Assembly: GCA_964449135.1 (NCBI GenBank)
Contig: CAYUXZ010000005.1
Span: forward strand, 1-64,000
Length of the DNA stretch: 64,000 nucleotides
Origin: SZAS-103 sp964449135
Lineage (GTDB): Bacteria > Pseudomonadota > Gammaproteobacteria > Xanthomonadales > Xanthomonadaceae
Reading direction: 5' to 3'
The notes below the pieces were generated by a model that saw only the letters and a program-made list of their open reading frames with translations, did no database searches and had not been told where the DNA came from. Positions 26,466 to 35,188 of this stretch are shown here, in pieces. Made by a program: the position numbers and the translations under genes. The number at the start of each line of letters is the position of its first letter. Position 1 is the stretch's first letter.

Positions 26466-27743
26466 ATGCAGCAGGTCGAAAAGGCGGTCGTCGGCGTGAT
26501 CGGCTTGGGCTACGTCGGCCTGCCGCTCGCGGTGGAATTCGGCAAGCACTACGTCACCCTCGGCTTCGACATTGATGCCGCGCGCATCCGCGCGCTGCGC
26601 GAGGGAGTGGACCGCACGTTGGAGGTCGGCCGCGATGAGCTCGCCGCGGCGACGCAGCTGCGTTTCTCGCACGAGCGCGACGACCTGCGCGCCTGCAACG
26701 TCTTCATCGTCACCGTGCCCACGCCGATAGACGTCTACAAGACCCCCGATTTCACCCCGCTGGTTCGCGCGAGCGAGACGATCGGCAGCGTCCTGAAGAA
26801 AAGCGATGTCGTCGTCTATGAATCCACCGTCTATCCGGGCGCGACCGAGGAGGTCTGCGTGCCGATCCTCGAAAGTGTTTCCGGCCTGAAGTTCAATGCC
26901 GATTTCTTCGCGGGCTACAGCCCCGAACGGATCAACCCCGGCGACAGGCAGCATCGCGTGACGTCCATCAAGAAGGTCACGTCGGGCTCCACGCCGGAAG
27001 CCGCGGCGTTCGTGGACGCGCTCTACGCGAGCATCATCCCCGCCGGCACGCACCGCGCGAGCTCGATCAAGGTCGCCGAAGCGGCGAAGGTGATCGAGAA
27101 CACCCAGCGCGACGTCAACATCGCGCTGATCAACGAGCTCGCGATGATCTTCGACCGCATCGGCATTGACACTGCCGAAGTACTCGAAGCCGCGGGAACG
27201 AAGTGGAACTTCCTGCCGTTCCGGCCGGGCCTGGTCGGCGGACACTGCATCGGCGTGGATCCGTATTACCTCACGCACAAGGCGCAGGCGGTGGGCCACC
27301 ACGCCGAGATGATCCTCGCCGGTCGCCGCGTCAACGACAGCATGGGCGCCTACGTCGCGCAACGCGTGGTCAAGTTGATGAGCGGCCGTCGGCGCGCGGG
27401 CGCCGATCCGCGCGTGCTCGTGCTCGGCCTGGCGTTCAAGGAAAACTGCCCCGACTTGCGCAACACCAAGGTCACCGACATCGTGCACGAACTGCGGCAC
27501 TACAACGCCAGCGTGGATGTGCACGATCCCTGGGTGGACGCGGGCGAGGCGAAACACGAGTACGGCCTCGATCTCGTTGCCGAACCCGCGGCGGGGAGCT
27601 ACGACGCGGTGGTCCTCGCGGTCGCGCACGCGCGCTTCCGCGACCGTGGCGCAGGATGGATGCGCGGCCTGCTCGCCGGCGAAGGCGTGCTGTTCGACGT
27701 CAAGAGCGTGTTGCCCGCGGCGGATGTGGACGGCAGGTTGTGA
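26466..27743 (+). CDS. Nucleotide-sugar dehydrogenase (UDP-HexNAc/UDP-glucose 6-dehydrogenase family)
   Basis: 425 aa. The NAD-binding fold starts with VIGLGYVGLPLA. The catalytic cysteine C261 lies in GGHCIGVDPYYLT. The middle-domain lysine motif SSIKVAEAAKVIENTQRDVN and the C-terminal LAFKENCPDLRNTKV are typical. The last two match the TviB/WbpO-like branch, which acts on UDP-N-acetylhexosamines, better than the UDP-glucose branch; I hold the substrate open. It supplies a uronic-acid precursor for the polymer. Confidence 0.92.
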   Translation: MQQVEKAVVGVIGLGYVGLPLAVEFGKHYVTLGFDIDAARIRALREGVDRTLEVGRDELAAATQLRFSHERDDLRACNVFIVTVPTPIDVYKTPDFTPLVRASETIGSVLKKSDVVVYESTVYPGATEEVCVPILESVSGLKFNADFFAGYSPERINPGDRQHRVTSIKKVTSGSTPEAAAFVDALYASIIPAGTHRASSIKVAEAAKVIENTQRDVNIALINELAMIFDRIGIDTAEVLEAAGTKWNFLPFRPGLVGGHCIGVDPYYLTHKAQAVGHHAEMILAGRRVNDSMGAYVAQRVVKLMSGRRRAGADPRVLVLGLAFKENCPDLRNTKVTDIVHELRHYNASVDVHDPWVDAGEAKHEYGLDLVAEPAAGSYDAVVLAVAHARFRDRGAGWMRGLLAGEGVLFDVKSVLPAADVDGRL

Positions 27744-28843
27744 GCGCAATGCGCCGCCTGTTGTGGCTGGAGGTGATGCGCGGGCTCGCCGCCGGCTGGG
27801 TGCTGTTCTACCACGTCCACAAGACGATGCAGGTGTTCGTGTCGCCGGATGCAGGTTACGGCCCATGGGCGGAGAACGGGCATCTGGGTGTCGAATTCTT
27901 CTTCGTGCTGTCGGGATTCATCATCGCGTATTCCGTGGATCGCATCCTCGAATCCGGTGGCGGATTCCGTGAGTACGCGAAAGCGCGGCTGATCAGAATC
28001 TACGTGCCATACCTGCCGATCGGCATCGGCATGTGCGCGTTGATGGCGATCTTCCCAAGGATGAGTGCTGCCGATCACGGCGTCGGCCTGTTCACGTCGC
28101 TGACCCTGTTGCCATCGAGCTTGCCGCCGGCGCTGGGCGTGGCCTACACACTCGTTCACGAGATGCTGTTCTATTCGCTGTTTGCACTGTATTTCCTCTC
28201 GCCTCGATCGTTCTGGGTCGGCTTTGCCACCTGGATTGCCGTCATCGCGTACTTCTACTGCGACTGCACACGAGCATTGCCGGCAGAGACGTTCCTGAGT
28301 CCGCTAAACCTGTGTTTTGCGCTGGGAGTCTTCGCGCATCGGTTCTGCCGCAACGGCATGCCGGACTGGTTGGCGATTTCGCTTGCGGCTAGTGGGGGCG
28401 CTCTCGTGGTGTTCGAGGCCGCGCTTGCAGAACCGGCATTCGCCGTGATGTCCATGGGTTTCGCCTTCTGCACGGCGGCCGCGTCTTCCCACTGGGCGCA
28501 ACGACGCCAGCCATGGAAGCCTCTGCTTGTGCTGGGGGCCGCATCCTATTCGCTGTATCTGGTGCATACGCCAATTCTGTCCGCATTGATACGTGTCTTG
28601 CTTCGCTACGCGCCTGCATTACCGCACCACGGGATGGCCATCGTGCTTGGCGTATGCGGGCTCGCATCGGGACTCGCCTATTACTTCGGCTACGAGCGCT
28701 TCGCGCTGGCGTTAGTGCGCCGTCGTTTCGCCCCGAAGGCATCCTCCGGACCGGGTGTCCGTTCCGGGACCGGCGCGTCCGGCGATGCATCCGCGGTGCG
28801 CCCGGATGACGATGCCAATCAGACGGAGCGCGTGAAGGCATGA
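27740..28843 (+). CDS. Acyltransferase 3 family membrane protein
   Basis: 367 aa from GTG 27740 (overlapping the dehydrogenase stop), or 364 aa from ATG 27749. About ten membrane helices are visible. The family motifs LEVMRGLAAGWVLFYHVHK with the key arginine and histidine, and GVEFFFVLSGFIIAY, are present. Such enzymes O-acylate polysaccharide sugars from cytoplasmic acyl-CoA. A charged, Ser/Gly-rich tail ends the protein. Confidence 0.9.
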   Translation: MSAMRRLLWLEVMRGLAAGWVLFYHVHKTMQVFVSPDAGYGPWAENGHLGVEFFFVLSGFIIAYSVDRILESGGGFREYAKARLIRIYVPYLPIGIGMCALMAIFPRMSAADHGVGLFTSLTLLPSSLPPALGVAYTLVHEMLFYSLFALYFLSPRSFWVGFATWIAVIAYFYCDCTRALPAETFLSPLNLCFALGVFAHRFCRNGMPDWLAISLAASGGALVVFEAALAEPAFAVMSMGFAFCTAAASSHWAQRRQPWKPLLVLGAASYSLYLVHTPILSALIRVLLRYAPALPHHGMAIVLGVCGLASGLAYYFGYERFALALVRRRFAPKASSGPGVRSGTGASGDASAVRPDDDANQTERVKA

Positions 28844-29847
28844 AGATCCTCGTCACCGGCACCGCGGGATTCATCGGCTCCCACCTCGCGATCCGCTTGC
28901 TCGAACGCGGCGACGAGGTCGTCGGCATCGACAACCTCAGCGACTACTACGACGTCCAACTGAAGAAGGCGCGGCTCGCGCGCTTCGCCGAGCATCCGCG
29001 CTACACGCACGTCACCGCCGATCTCGCCGATCGCGCGGCGGTCGAATCGCTGTTCGCGACGCACCAGCCGCAGCGCGTGGTGAACCTCGCGGCGCAGGCC
29101 GGCGTGCGCTACGCCGCGCAGAACCCGCACGTGTACGTGTCCAGCAACGTCACCGGATTCCTGCACGTGCTCGAAGGTTGTCGTCACCATGGCGTCGAGC
29201 ACCTCGTGTTCGCCTCGACCAGCTCGGTATATGGCGCGAACACCACCATGCCGTTTTCCGAGCACGCTTCGACCGAGCACCCGCTCACGTTGTATTCGGC
29301 GAGCAAGAAAGCCAACGAGATGATGGCGCATGCCTACGCCCACCTCTACGGCATTCCGTGCACGGGCCTGCGCTTCTTCACCGTCTATGGGCCTTGGGGC
29401 CGGCCGGACATGGCGCTGTTCCTGTTCACCAAAGCCATTCTCGCAGGCGAGCCGATCCAGGTGTTCAACCACGGCCGCCACAAGCGCAGCTTCACCTACA
29501 TAGACGACATCGTCGAAGGCGTGATTCGCGCGCTCGATCGCGTGGCGGCGCCGGATCCCGCGTGGCGCGGCGACGTTCCCGATCCGGCGACGAGCTCCGC
29601 GCCGTATCGCCTCTACAACATCGGCAACCGCGAGCCGGTCGAACTGCTGCGCTACATCGAAGTGCTCGAGTACTGCCTCGGCCGCAAGGCGACGATGCAG
29701 ATGCTGCCGCTTCAGGCCGGCGATGTGCCCGACACCGAAGCCAGCGTCGAGGACCTCGTGAGCGATGTCGGCTACAGCCCGGCGACGCCGGTGGAGCAGG
29801 GCGTGGCGCGGTTCGTGGCCTGGTATCGCGATTACTACAAGGTCTAG
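28840..29847 (+). CDS. UDP-glucuronate 4-epimerase family protein
   Basis: 335-aa extended SDR enzyme. It has the NAD motif GTAGFIGSH, catalytic YxxxK in YSASKKANE and the signature RFFTVYGPWGRPDMALF, which is typical of LpsL/CapI-type UDP-glucuronate epimerases. It interconverts UDP-glucuronate and UDP-galacturonate. No UDP-glucose dehydrogenase of clear type is in the window, so its substrate comes from elsewhere or from the enzyme at 26466. ATG 28840 overlaps the acyltransferase stop. Confidence 0.9.
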   Translation: MKILVTGTAGFIGSHLAIRLLERGDEVVGIDNLSDYYDVQLKKARLARFAEHPRYTHVTADLADRAAVESLFATHQPQRVVNLAAQAGVRYAAQNPHVYVSSNVTGFLHVLEGCRHHGVEHLVFASTSSVYGANTTMPFSEHASTEHPLTLYSASKKANEMMAHAYAHLYGIPCTGLRFFTVYGPWGRPDMALFLFTKAILAGEPIQVFNHGRHKRSFTYIDDIVEGVIRALDRVAAPDPAWRGDVPDPATSSAPYRLYNIGNREPVELLRYIEVLEYCLGRKATMQMLPLQAGDVPDTEASVEDLVSDVGYSPATPVEQGVARFVAWYRDYYKV

Positions 29848-29853
29848 GCGCCG

Positions 29854-31200
29854 ATGCTGAAGGGCGCGCGCGCGATGTATGCGAACACCGGCCGCGGCGG
29901 GACTGTCGTGCGCGCGGTGGTCGGCAGCGCGTGGCTGCGCATCGTGGGCAGCGCGATGGCATTCCTCGTCGGCGCCCAGCTCGCGCGCGCACTCGGTCCT
30001 GCCGGCTACGGCATCTACGGCATCGCGATGTCGTGGGTCGCGATCGCGATGATCCCGACCGAACTGGGCCTGCCGCAACTGGCCACGCGCGAAGCGGCGA
30101 TGGCCGATGCGTCGGGCGACCGTTCGCGGATCGTCGCGCTGCTGCGGTGGAGTTCGCGCTTCGTGTTCGCCAACACCGCCGGTGTGCTGCTGCTCGCGTT
30201 GTTCGTTGTTTCCGCACTACGTGCTTTGGGTGCACCGGTGCGCGCCGATATCGCGGCGCCGCTGGCATGCGGGCTGGCGATGCTGCCCGTCGTCGCGGTG
30301 TCGAACGTCGCCAGCGCCGTGCTGCGCGGAATGCACCGCGTGGTCGAAGGCCAGCTCGCGGAGTTGATCCTGCGGCCGGCGTTGCTGTCGATTGCGCTGT
30401 TGGCGATCTGGGCCTTGCTGCCCGCGCGCACGCTGACGCCGGTGCTGGTGATGGTGCTCAATGTCGCGGTGGCGACGATCGGCATGGCCTGGGTGCTGTG
30501 GCGGTTGCGGCCCCGGTTGCGCGGGGCAGACGCGCCGCCCGCCGATCCGGCCACGCGCACGCGCTGGCTGCGCAGCACGATTCCGCTCGCGATGAGCGAG
30601 GGGATGCGGATCGTTTCCGCCAACGTCGCCGTGCAAGTGCTGGCGCTGCTGGCCACCGATGCGGATGTGGGCCTGTATCGCGTCGCCGCGGGTGTCTATA
30701 CCGCGACCAGCCTGCCGTCCGGGCTGCTCAATGCCGCGTGCTCGCCGATGCTCGCGAGCCTGCACGCGGAAGGGCGCACCGATGCGATCCAGCGCCTGAA
30801 CGCTTGGATGGCGCTGTTGCTGGTCGTGGCGGCGATCGGATTCCTGCTCCCGTTCGCGTTCGCCGGCGGGCCGATCCTGTCGCTGGCTTTCGGTCGCGAT
30901 TACGCGGCATCGAATCCGATCCTGATCACGATGCTCGTCGGCGAACTCGCCGCCGCCTGCCTCGGCCATCCGACCGTGGTGCTGAACATGCTGCATCATG
31001 AGCAGGTGGTGACGCGCTACTCGGTGGTCGGGCTCGTGCTCAACGTCGCGCTCGGCGTCGCCCTCGTCCCGATGTACGGTGCAGCCGGCGCGGCGGTCGG
31101 CACGATGGCCTCGCAGCTCGCCTGGCGCGGCCTGTGCGCGTGGTATGCACGCACGCGGCTGGGCCTGGACACCACCCTGCTGGCGTGGAGGACGGCATGA
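29854..31200 (+). CDS. Polysaccharide flippase (Wzx/MATE-like oligosaccharide transporter)
   Basis: 448 aa with about twelve to fourteen membrane helices. The N-terminal pattern IVGSAMAFLVGAQLARALGPAGYGIYG is the usual start of Wzx-type flippases. It moves lipid-linked repeat units to the periplasmic side for polymerisation. It lies 6 nt after the epimerase gene. Confidence 0.92.
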   Translation: MLKGARAMYANTGRGGTVVRAVVGSAWLRIVGSAMAFLVGAQLARALGPAGYGIYGIAMSWVAIAMIPTELGLPQLATREAAMADASGDRSRIVALLRWSSRFVFANTAGVLLLALFVVSALRALGAPVRADIAAPLACGLAMLPVVAVSNVASAVLRGMHRVVEGQLAELILRPALLSIALLAIWALLPARTLTPVLVMVLNVAVATIGMAWVLWRLRPRLRGADAPPADPATRTRWLRSTIPLAMSEGMRIVSANVAVQVLALLATDADVGLYRVAAGVYTATSLPSGLLNAACSPMLASLHAEGRTDAIQRLNAWMALLLVVAAIGFLLPFAFAGGPILSLAFGRDYAASNPILITMLVGELAAACLGHPTVVLNMLHHEQVVTRYSVVGLVLNVALGVALVPMYGAAGAAVGTMASQLAWRGLCAWYARTRLGLDTTLLAWRTA

Positions 31201-31238
31201 TCGCGATGCATCCCGGAACGGAGGCGGACCGCCCATGA
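31197..31238 (+). other. 13-codon open frame bridging flippase and acetyltransferase genes
   Basis: ATG 31197 overlaps the flippase stop (ATGA), and the stop of this frame (31236-31238) overlaps the acetyltransferase start (ATGA). The peptide would be MIAMHPGTEADRP. It may simply carry ribosomes across the gap and contains the GGAGG at 31220 that serves the next gene. Chance is also possible. Confidence 0.25.
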
Positions 31239-31711
31239 GCTCGTTGCGGCTGCTGCTGTTGCGGATGCTGGCCGGCGTGCAATGGTGGCTGCTGCAGGCC
31301 AAGGGCCGGTTGGTGTTCGGTCGCGCCGTGGGAGTGCTCGGCAACTTCCGGGTGGTGCATCCGGAGAACGTGCGGATAGGCGCGCATTGCGGCATCAACC
31401 ACGACGTCTTCATCCTCGGCCACACGTCGGTGGAGATCGGCGACCACGTGATCCTCTCTGCTCGGTGCATGTTGATCGACACCGGTCTGGAAACCGCGTC
31501 CTACGGCGATGTGGACCATCCGCCGCATGCGAACGCCGGCATCGTCATCGAGGACCACGTCTGGATCGGCGCCGGCGCGATCGTGCTCGCGGGCGTGCGC
31601 GTCGGCCGCGGCAGCGTGATCGGCGCCGGCGCGGTGGTAACCCGCGACGTGCCTGCGCACACCATCGTCGCCGGCGTGCCGGCTCGTGCGATCGGACGCA
31701 CCGATGGCTGA
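31235..31711 (+). CDS. Left-handed beta-helix acetyltransferase (hexapeptide family)
   Basis: 158 aa. After a hydrophobic start the protein is built of hexapeptide turns (NVRIGAHCGINHDVFILG, VEIGDHVILS, IVIEDHVWIGAGAIVLAG, VRVGRGSVIGAGAVVT). It ends in the family signature VPAHTIVAGVPARAIG. It resembles WcaF/maltose O-acetyltransferase-type proteins and should O-acetylate a sugar of the repeat unit in the cytoplasm. Confidence 0.9.
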   Translation: MSSLRLLLLRMLAGVQWWLLQAKGRLVFGRAVGVLGNFRVVHPENVRIGAHCGINHDVFILGHTSVEIGDHVILSARCMLIDTGLETASYGDVDHPPHANAGIVIEDHVWIGAGAIVLAGVRVGRGSVIGAGAVVTRDVPAHTIVAGVPARAIGRTDG

Positions 31712-32723
31712 AACGGTCAGCGTCATCATCACTTGCCACAACCTCGAACGCTATATTGGCGCGGCGATCGATTCGGTGCTCGCGCAGAGCTGGCGCGGGC
31801 CCGTCGAGGTGCTGGTGGTGGACGACGCCTCGAGCGACCGCAGCGCGGAAGTGATCCGCGCGCGACCCGCCGTTCGTTACCTGCGCGCGGAGCGCAATCT
31901 CGGCGTGCTGATGGCGACAGTACTCGGCCTGCGCGAGGTCCGCGGGGATATCGTGTATTTCCTCGACGGCGACGATGTCTGGCATCCTGACAAGCTCGCA
32001 CGCACCGTGCCGCGGTTCGATGCCGATCCCGCGCTGGGCTTCCTGACCCACGACCTGGAATACATGGACGGCGAGGGCCGCGCGCTGCCGCAGGTGAGCC
32101 GCTCCAGCTTCGTCTTCCAGCCGCCGCGGGACGACGAAGACGCGCGCGTACGCGCCGGCATCCTCATGCACACCAAGGACGTCTGGCTCGGCAGCGCCTT
32201 TGCGATCCGCCGCTCGCGCGTGGACGCCGATGCGTTCTGCGCGTTCGCGGAAACACTGCCCGACCCGCTGGGCACCTACCAGGACTGGCCTCTCGCGTAC
32301 TGGATCGCCTGCCGTGCCGACGTGCGCATGGATTACGTGCCCGGGATACTGTTCCGATATCGCGTGCACGCCGCCAATTACAGCGGCAGCGCGACCGACG
32401 CGCAGAAAGCCTTGCGCAATGTGCGCAAGCAGCTCAACACGATGCGGGCGATGCAGGAGATCGTCCGCGCGCGACCGCAATCGCCGCGGATCATGCTGGA
32501 GACCGCGCGCAAGGCGCGCTATTGCCGCTGGCTCGTGGATCTCTACGAAGGCCGGCGCATCGCGGCGTCCACGGGATACGTGCGCTGCCTGCCCTATCTG
32601 CTGAACGGACCCGAATCGTTCATCAAGGAAACCGTCCGCTTCGCCGGCGTGGTGTTGTTGGGACTGCCGCGGTTCATCGCCTTCGTGCAGCGCCGCCAGG
32701 CGGAAGAGGGAGCGTCGGCGTGA
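31704..32723 (+). CDS. Family 2 glycosyltransferase
   Basis: 339 aa from ATG 31704, overlapping the acetyltransferase gene by 8 nt. GT-A fold motifs: VSVIITCHNLERYIGAAIDS, LVVDDASSD, and the DXD-type YFLDGDDVW. A C-terminal tail with a short hydrophobic stretch (GVVLLGLPRFIAFV) may hold it at the membrane. It adds a sugar to the lipid-linked repeat; donor unknown. Confidence 0.9.
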   Translation: MAETVSVIITCHNLERYIGAAIDSVLAQSWRGPVEVLVVDDASSDRSAEVIRARPAVRYLRAERNLGVLMATVLGLREVRGDIVYFLDGDDVWHPDKLARTVPRFDADPALGFLTHDLEYMDGEGRALPQVSRSSFVFQPPRDDEDARVRAGILMHTKDVWLGSAFAIRRSRVDADAFCAFAETLPDPLGTYQDWPLAYWIACRADVRMDYVPGILFRYRVHAANYSGSATDAQKALRNVRKQLNTMRAMQEIVRARPQSPRIMLETARKARYCRWLVDLYEGRRIAASTGYVRCLPYLLNGPESFIKETVRFAGVVLLGLPRFIAFVQRRQAEEGASA

Positions 32724-35188
32724 GCGTGTTGTACATCTCCTACGATGGCATGCTCGAACCGCTGGGGCAATCGCAGGTGCTGGCGTACCTGGAGCGTCTC
32801 GCGCAGGACGGCGAGATCCATCTGCTCAGCTTCGAAAAGGCGCGCGACTGGAACGATGTCGCGGCGCGCGAGCGGATCGCGCAGCGCATCCGGACCGCGG
32901 GCATCCACTGGCATCCGCGCCGTTACCACAAGCGGCTGACGGTGGTCGCCACGACCTGGGACATCCTGATCGGCACGCTCAGCGCGCTCTGGCTGGGATG
33001 GCGGCATCGGCCGCGGATCATGCACGCGCGCAGCGACGTGGCGATGTTGATGGCGTGGCTGGCGGCGCCGTTGACCGGCGCGCGCCTGCTCTGGGACATG
33101 CGCGGGTTCTGGGCCGACGAGCGCGTGGACGGCGGCATCTGGAAACGCGGCGGGCGCCTGTACCGGACCGCGCGCTGGTTCGAACGGCGTTTCCTGCGTT
33201 CGGCCGATCACGTCGTGACGATCACCCAGGCGGCGGAACGCGCGATGCAGGCCGATCCGTCGCTTCCGCGTCCGCTGCCGCCGATCACGGTGATCCCGAC
33301 TTGCGCGGACCTGGAGCGCTTCCGCCCGCAACCCGCGCAAGCGAAGGAAGGTTTCGTTTTCGGCTACGTCGGCTCGGTCGGCACGCGCTACGAGTTCGAT
33401 GCGGCGCTCGCGTGTTTTCGCGCCTTGCAAGAGCTGCGTCCCGATGCGCGCTGGCTGATCGTCAACCGCAACGACCATGCGTACGTCCGCGAGCGCCTGC
33501 GCGCGGGCGGGATCGCAGAGGACTGCGTCGAGATCAAGTCCGCCGCGCACGCCGATGTACCCGCTGAGATGGCGCGGATGGACGCCGCGGTATGCTTCTG
33601 CACCCCGACCGCATCGGCCGCAGGCGTCGCGCTGACCAAGCTCGGCGAACTGCTGGGTTGTGGCGTGCCGTGCATCGCCAACGCAGGCGTGGGCGACATG
33701 CCGGAAGTGCTCGCAGGCGAACGTGTCGGCGTGGTCGTGGCTTCGCTGGATGCCGATGCATTGCGCGATGGCGCGCAGCGGTTGCTGCGGTTGGTCGCGG
33801 ATCCGGATGCGGCGGCGCGCTGCGTGGCGGCGGCGCGCCGGCATTATTCGCTCGATCTGGGCGTGGATTCCTACCGCGCCGTATATGCGCGCTTGTCGGC
33901 TCCGGCTCTGTCAGCTCCGCGGGTTTCGCCTCCTCGAGCCGCGTCGGAGGAGGCAGCAGGCGCCGGTCGTCCGCGCGTGTTGTATCTATCCTACGACGGG
34001 ATGCTCGAGCCGCTCGGGCAATCGCAGGTCCTCGCCTATCTGGAGCACCTCGCGAAAGACAGCGAAATCCACCTGCTGAGTTTCGAGAAGGCCGGCGACT
34101 GGCAGGACGCGCAGGCGCGCGAGCAGATCGCGCAGCGCATCCGCGACGCCGGCATCCATTGGCATCCGCGCCGTTACCACAAGCGCCTTTCGGTGGTCGC
34201 CACGGCCTGGGACATCCTGATCGGCACACTGACCGCGCTCTGGCTGGGATGGCGGCACCGGCTGCGGATCATGCACGCGCGCAGCGACGTGGCGATGCTG
34301 ATGGCGTGGCTGGCGGCGCCGTTGACCGGCGCGCGCCTGCTCTGGGACATGCGCGGGTTCTGGGCCGAGGAACGCGTCGATGGCGACCTCTGGCCGCGCG
34401 ACGGCCGCCTGTATCGCGTCGCATCCTGGTTCGAGCGGCGATTCCTGACTACAGCCGATCGCGTGGTCTCGCTGACCCGGGCGGCCGTGAAACGGATACA
34501 GGCCGATCCGGCGCTGCAGGGCCGGTTGCCTCCGATCACGGTGATCCCGACCTGCGCCGACCTCGCGCGCTTCCGGCCGATGCGCGCGCAGCCGCCCGCG
34601 GGATTCGTGCTCGGCTACGTCGGTTCGGCCGGCACGCGCTACGAATTCGATGCGGCGGCCGCCTGCTTCTCCGAATTGCGTGCGCTGCGTCCCGATGCGC
34701 GCTGGATGATCGTCAACCGCAACGACCATGCCTATATTCGCGAGCGCTTGCGCGCGACCGGCATCCCCGAAGGTGCGGTGGAACTCAAAGCGGCCGGCCA
34801 CGCGGACGTGCCGGAACTGATGGCGCGCATGCACGCGGGGATTTTCTTCTACAAGCCGCTCGCGTCCGCGCTTGCGTGCTCGCCGACGAAACTGGGCGAG
34901 TTCCTGGGCTGCGGAATTCCGTGCCTAGTGAATCGTGGCGTGGGTGATTCGTCGGAGATACTCGCTGGAGATCGCGCCGGCGTGGCGACGGATGGTTTCG
35001 ACGCGGAATCGCTGCGCGCCGGGGTACGGCAATTGGTCGAGCTCGCCGGCGACCCAGGCGTTGCGGATCGCTGCGTGGCGACGGCGCACCGCCATTTCGC
35101 CCTCGAAAGCGGCGTCGCCTCGTACGATTCGATCTATCGGGAACTGGCGGGAACGCCAGCCCCGAACGCCGCGGAGTCGGGTCGGTGA
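32720..35188 (+). CDS. Tandem double glycosyltransferase (two GT4-like copies in one frame)
   Basis: 822 aa from GTG 32720, overlapping the GT2 stop. Two full-length GT-B glycosyltransferases of about 400 residues are fused head to tail. Copy 1 begins VLYISYDGMLEPLGQSQVLA at residue 3, and copy 2 begins VLYLSYDGMLEPLGQSQVLA at residue 420. A Pro/Ala/Ser-rich linker at about 396-418 joins them. The copies line up with a constant offset of 417 codons and share 70 identical bases in a row. Copy 2 keeps a family-like donor-site stretch (FFYKP, SPTKLGEFLGCGIPC). Copy 1 is altered there (CFCTP, ALTKLGELLGCGVPC), so its donor or activity may differ. Confidence 0.93.
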   Translation: MSVLYISYDGMLEPLGQSQVLAYLERLAQDGEIHLLSFEKARDWNDVAARERIAQRIRTAGIHWHPRRYHKRLTVVATTWDILIGTLSALWLGWRHRPRIMHARSDVAMLMAWLAAPLTGARLLWDMRGFWADERVDGGIWKRGGRLYRTARWFERRFLRSADHVVTITQAAERAMQADPSLPRPLPPITVIPTCADLERFRPQPAQAKEGFVFGYVGSVGTRYEFDAALACFRALQELRPDARWLIVNRNDHAYVRERLRAGGIAEDCVEIKSAAHADVPAEMARMDAAVCFCTPTASAAGVALTKLGELLGCGVPCIANAGVGDMPEVLAGERVGVVVASLDADALRDGAQRLLRLVADPDAAARCVAAARRHYSLDLGVDSYRAVYARLSAPALSAPRVSPPRAASEEAAGAGRPRVLYLSYDGMLEPLGQSQVLAYLEHLAKDSEIHLLSFEKAGDWQDAQAREQIAQRIRDAGIHWHPRRYHKRLSVVATAWDILIGTLTALWLGWRHRLRIMHARSDVAMLMAWLAAPLTGARLLWDMRGFWAEERVDGDLWPRDGRLYRVASWFERRFLTTADRVVSLTRAAVKRIQADPALQGRLPPITVIPTCADLARFRPMRAQPPAGFVLGYVGSAGTRYEFDAAAACFSELRALRPDARWMIVNRNDHAYIRERLRATGIPEGAVELKAAGHADVPELMARMHAGIFFYKPLASALACSPTKLGEFLGCGIPCLVNRGVGDSSEILAGDRAGVATDGFDAESLRAGVRQLVELAGDPGVADRCVATAHRHFALESGVASYDSIYRELAGTPAPNAAESGR
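33048..33117 (+). repeat. Identical block in copy 1 of the duplicated glycosyltransferase
   Basis: 70 bases identical to 34299-34368, within a wider region of high similarity. It codes for the AWLAAPLTGARLLWDMRGFW segment. Confidence 0.9.
34299..34368 (+). repeat. Identical block in copy 2 of the duplicated glycosyltransferase
   Basis: Second copy of the 70-base block at 33048-33117, offset 1251 bases (417 codons). Confidence 0.9.
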
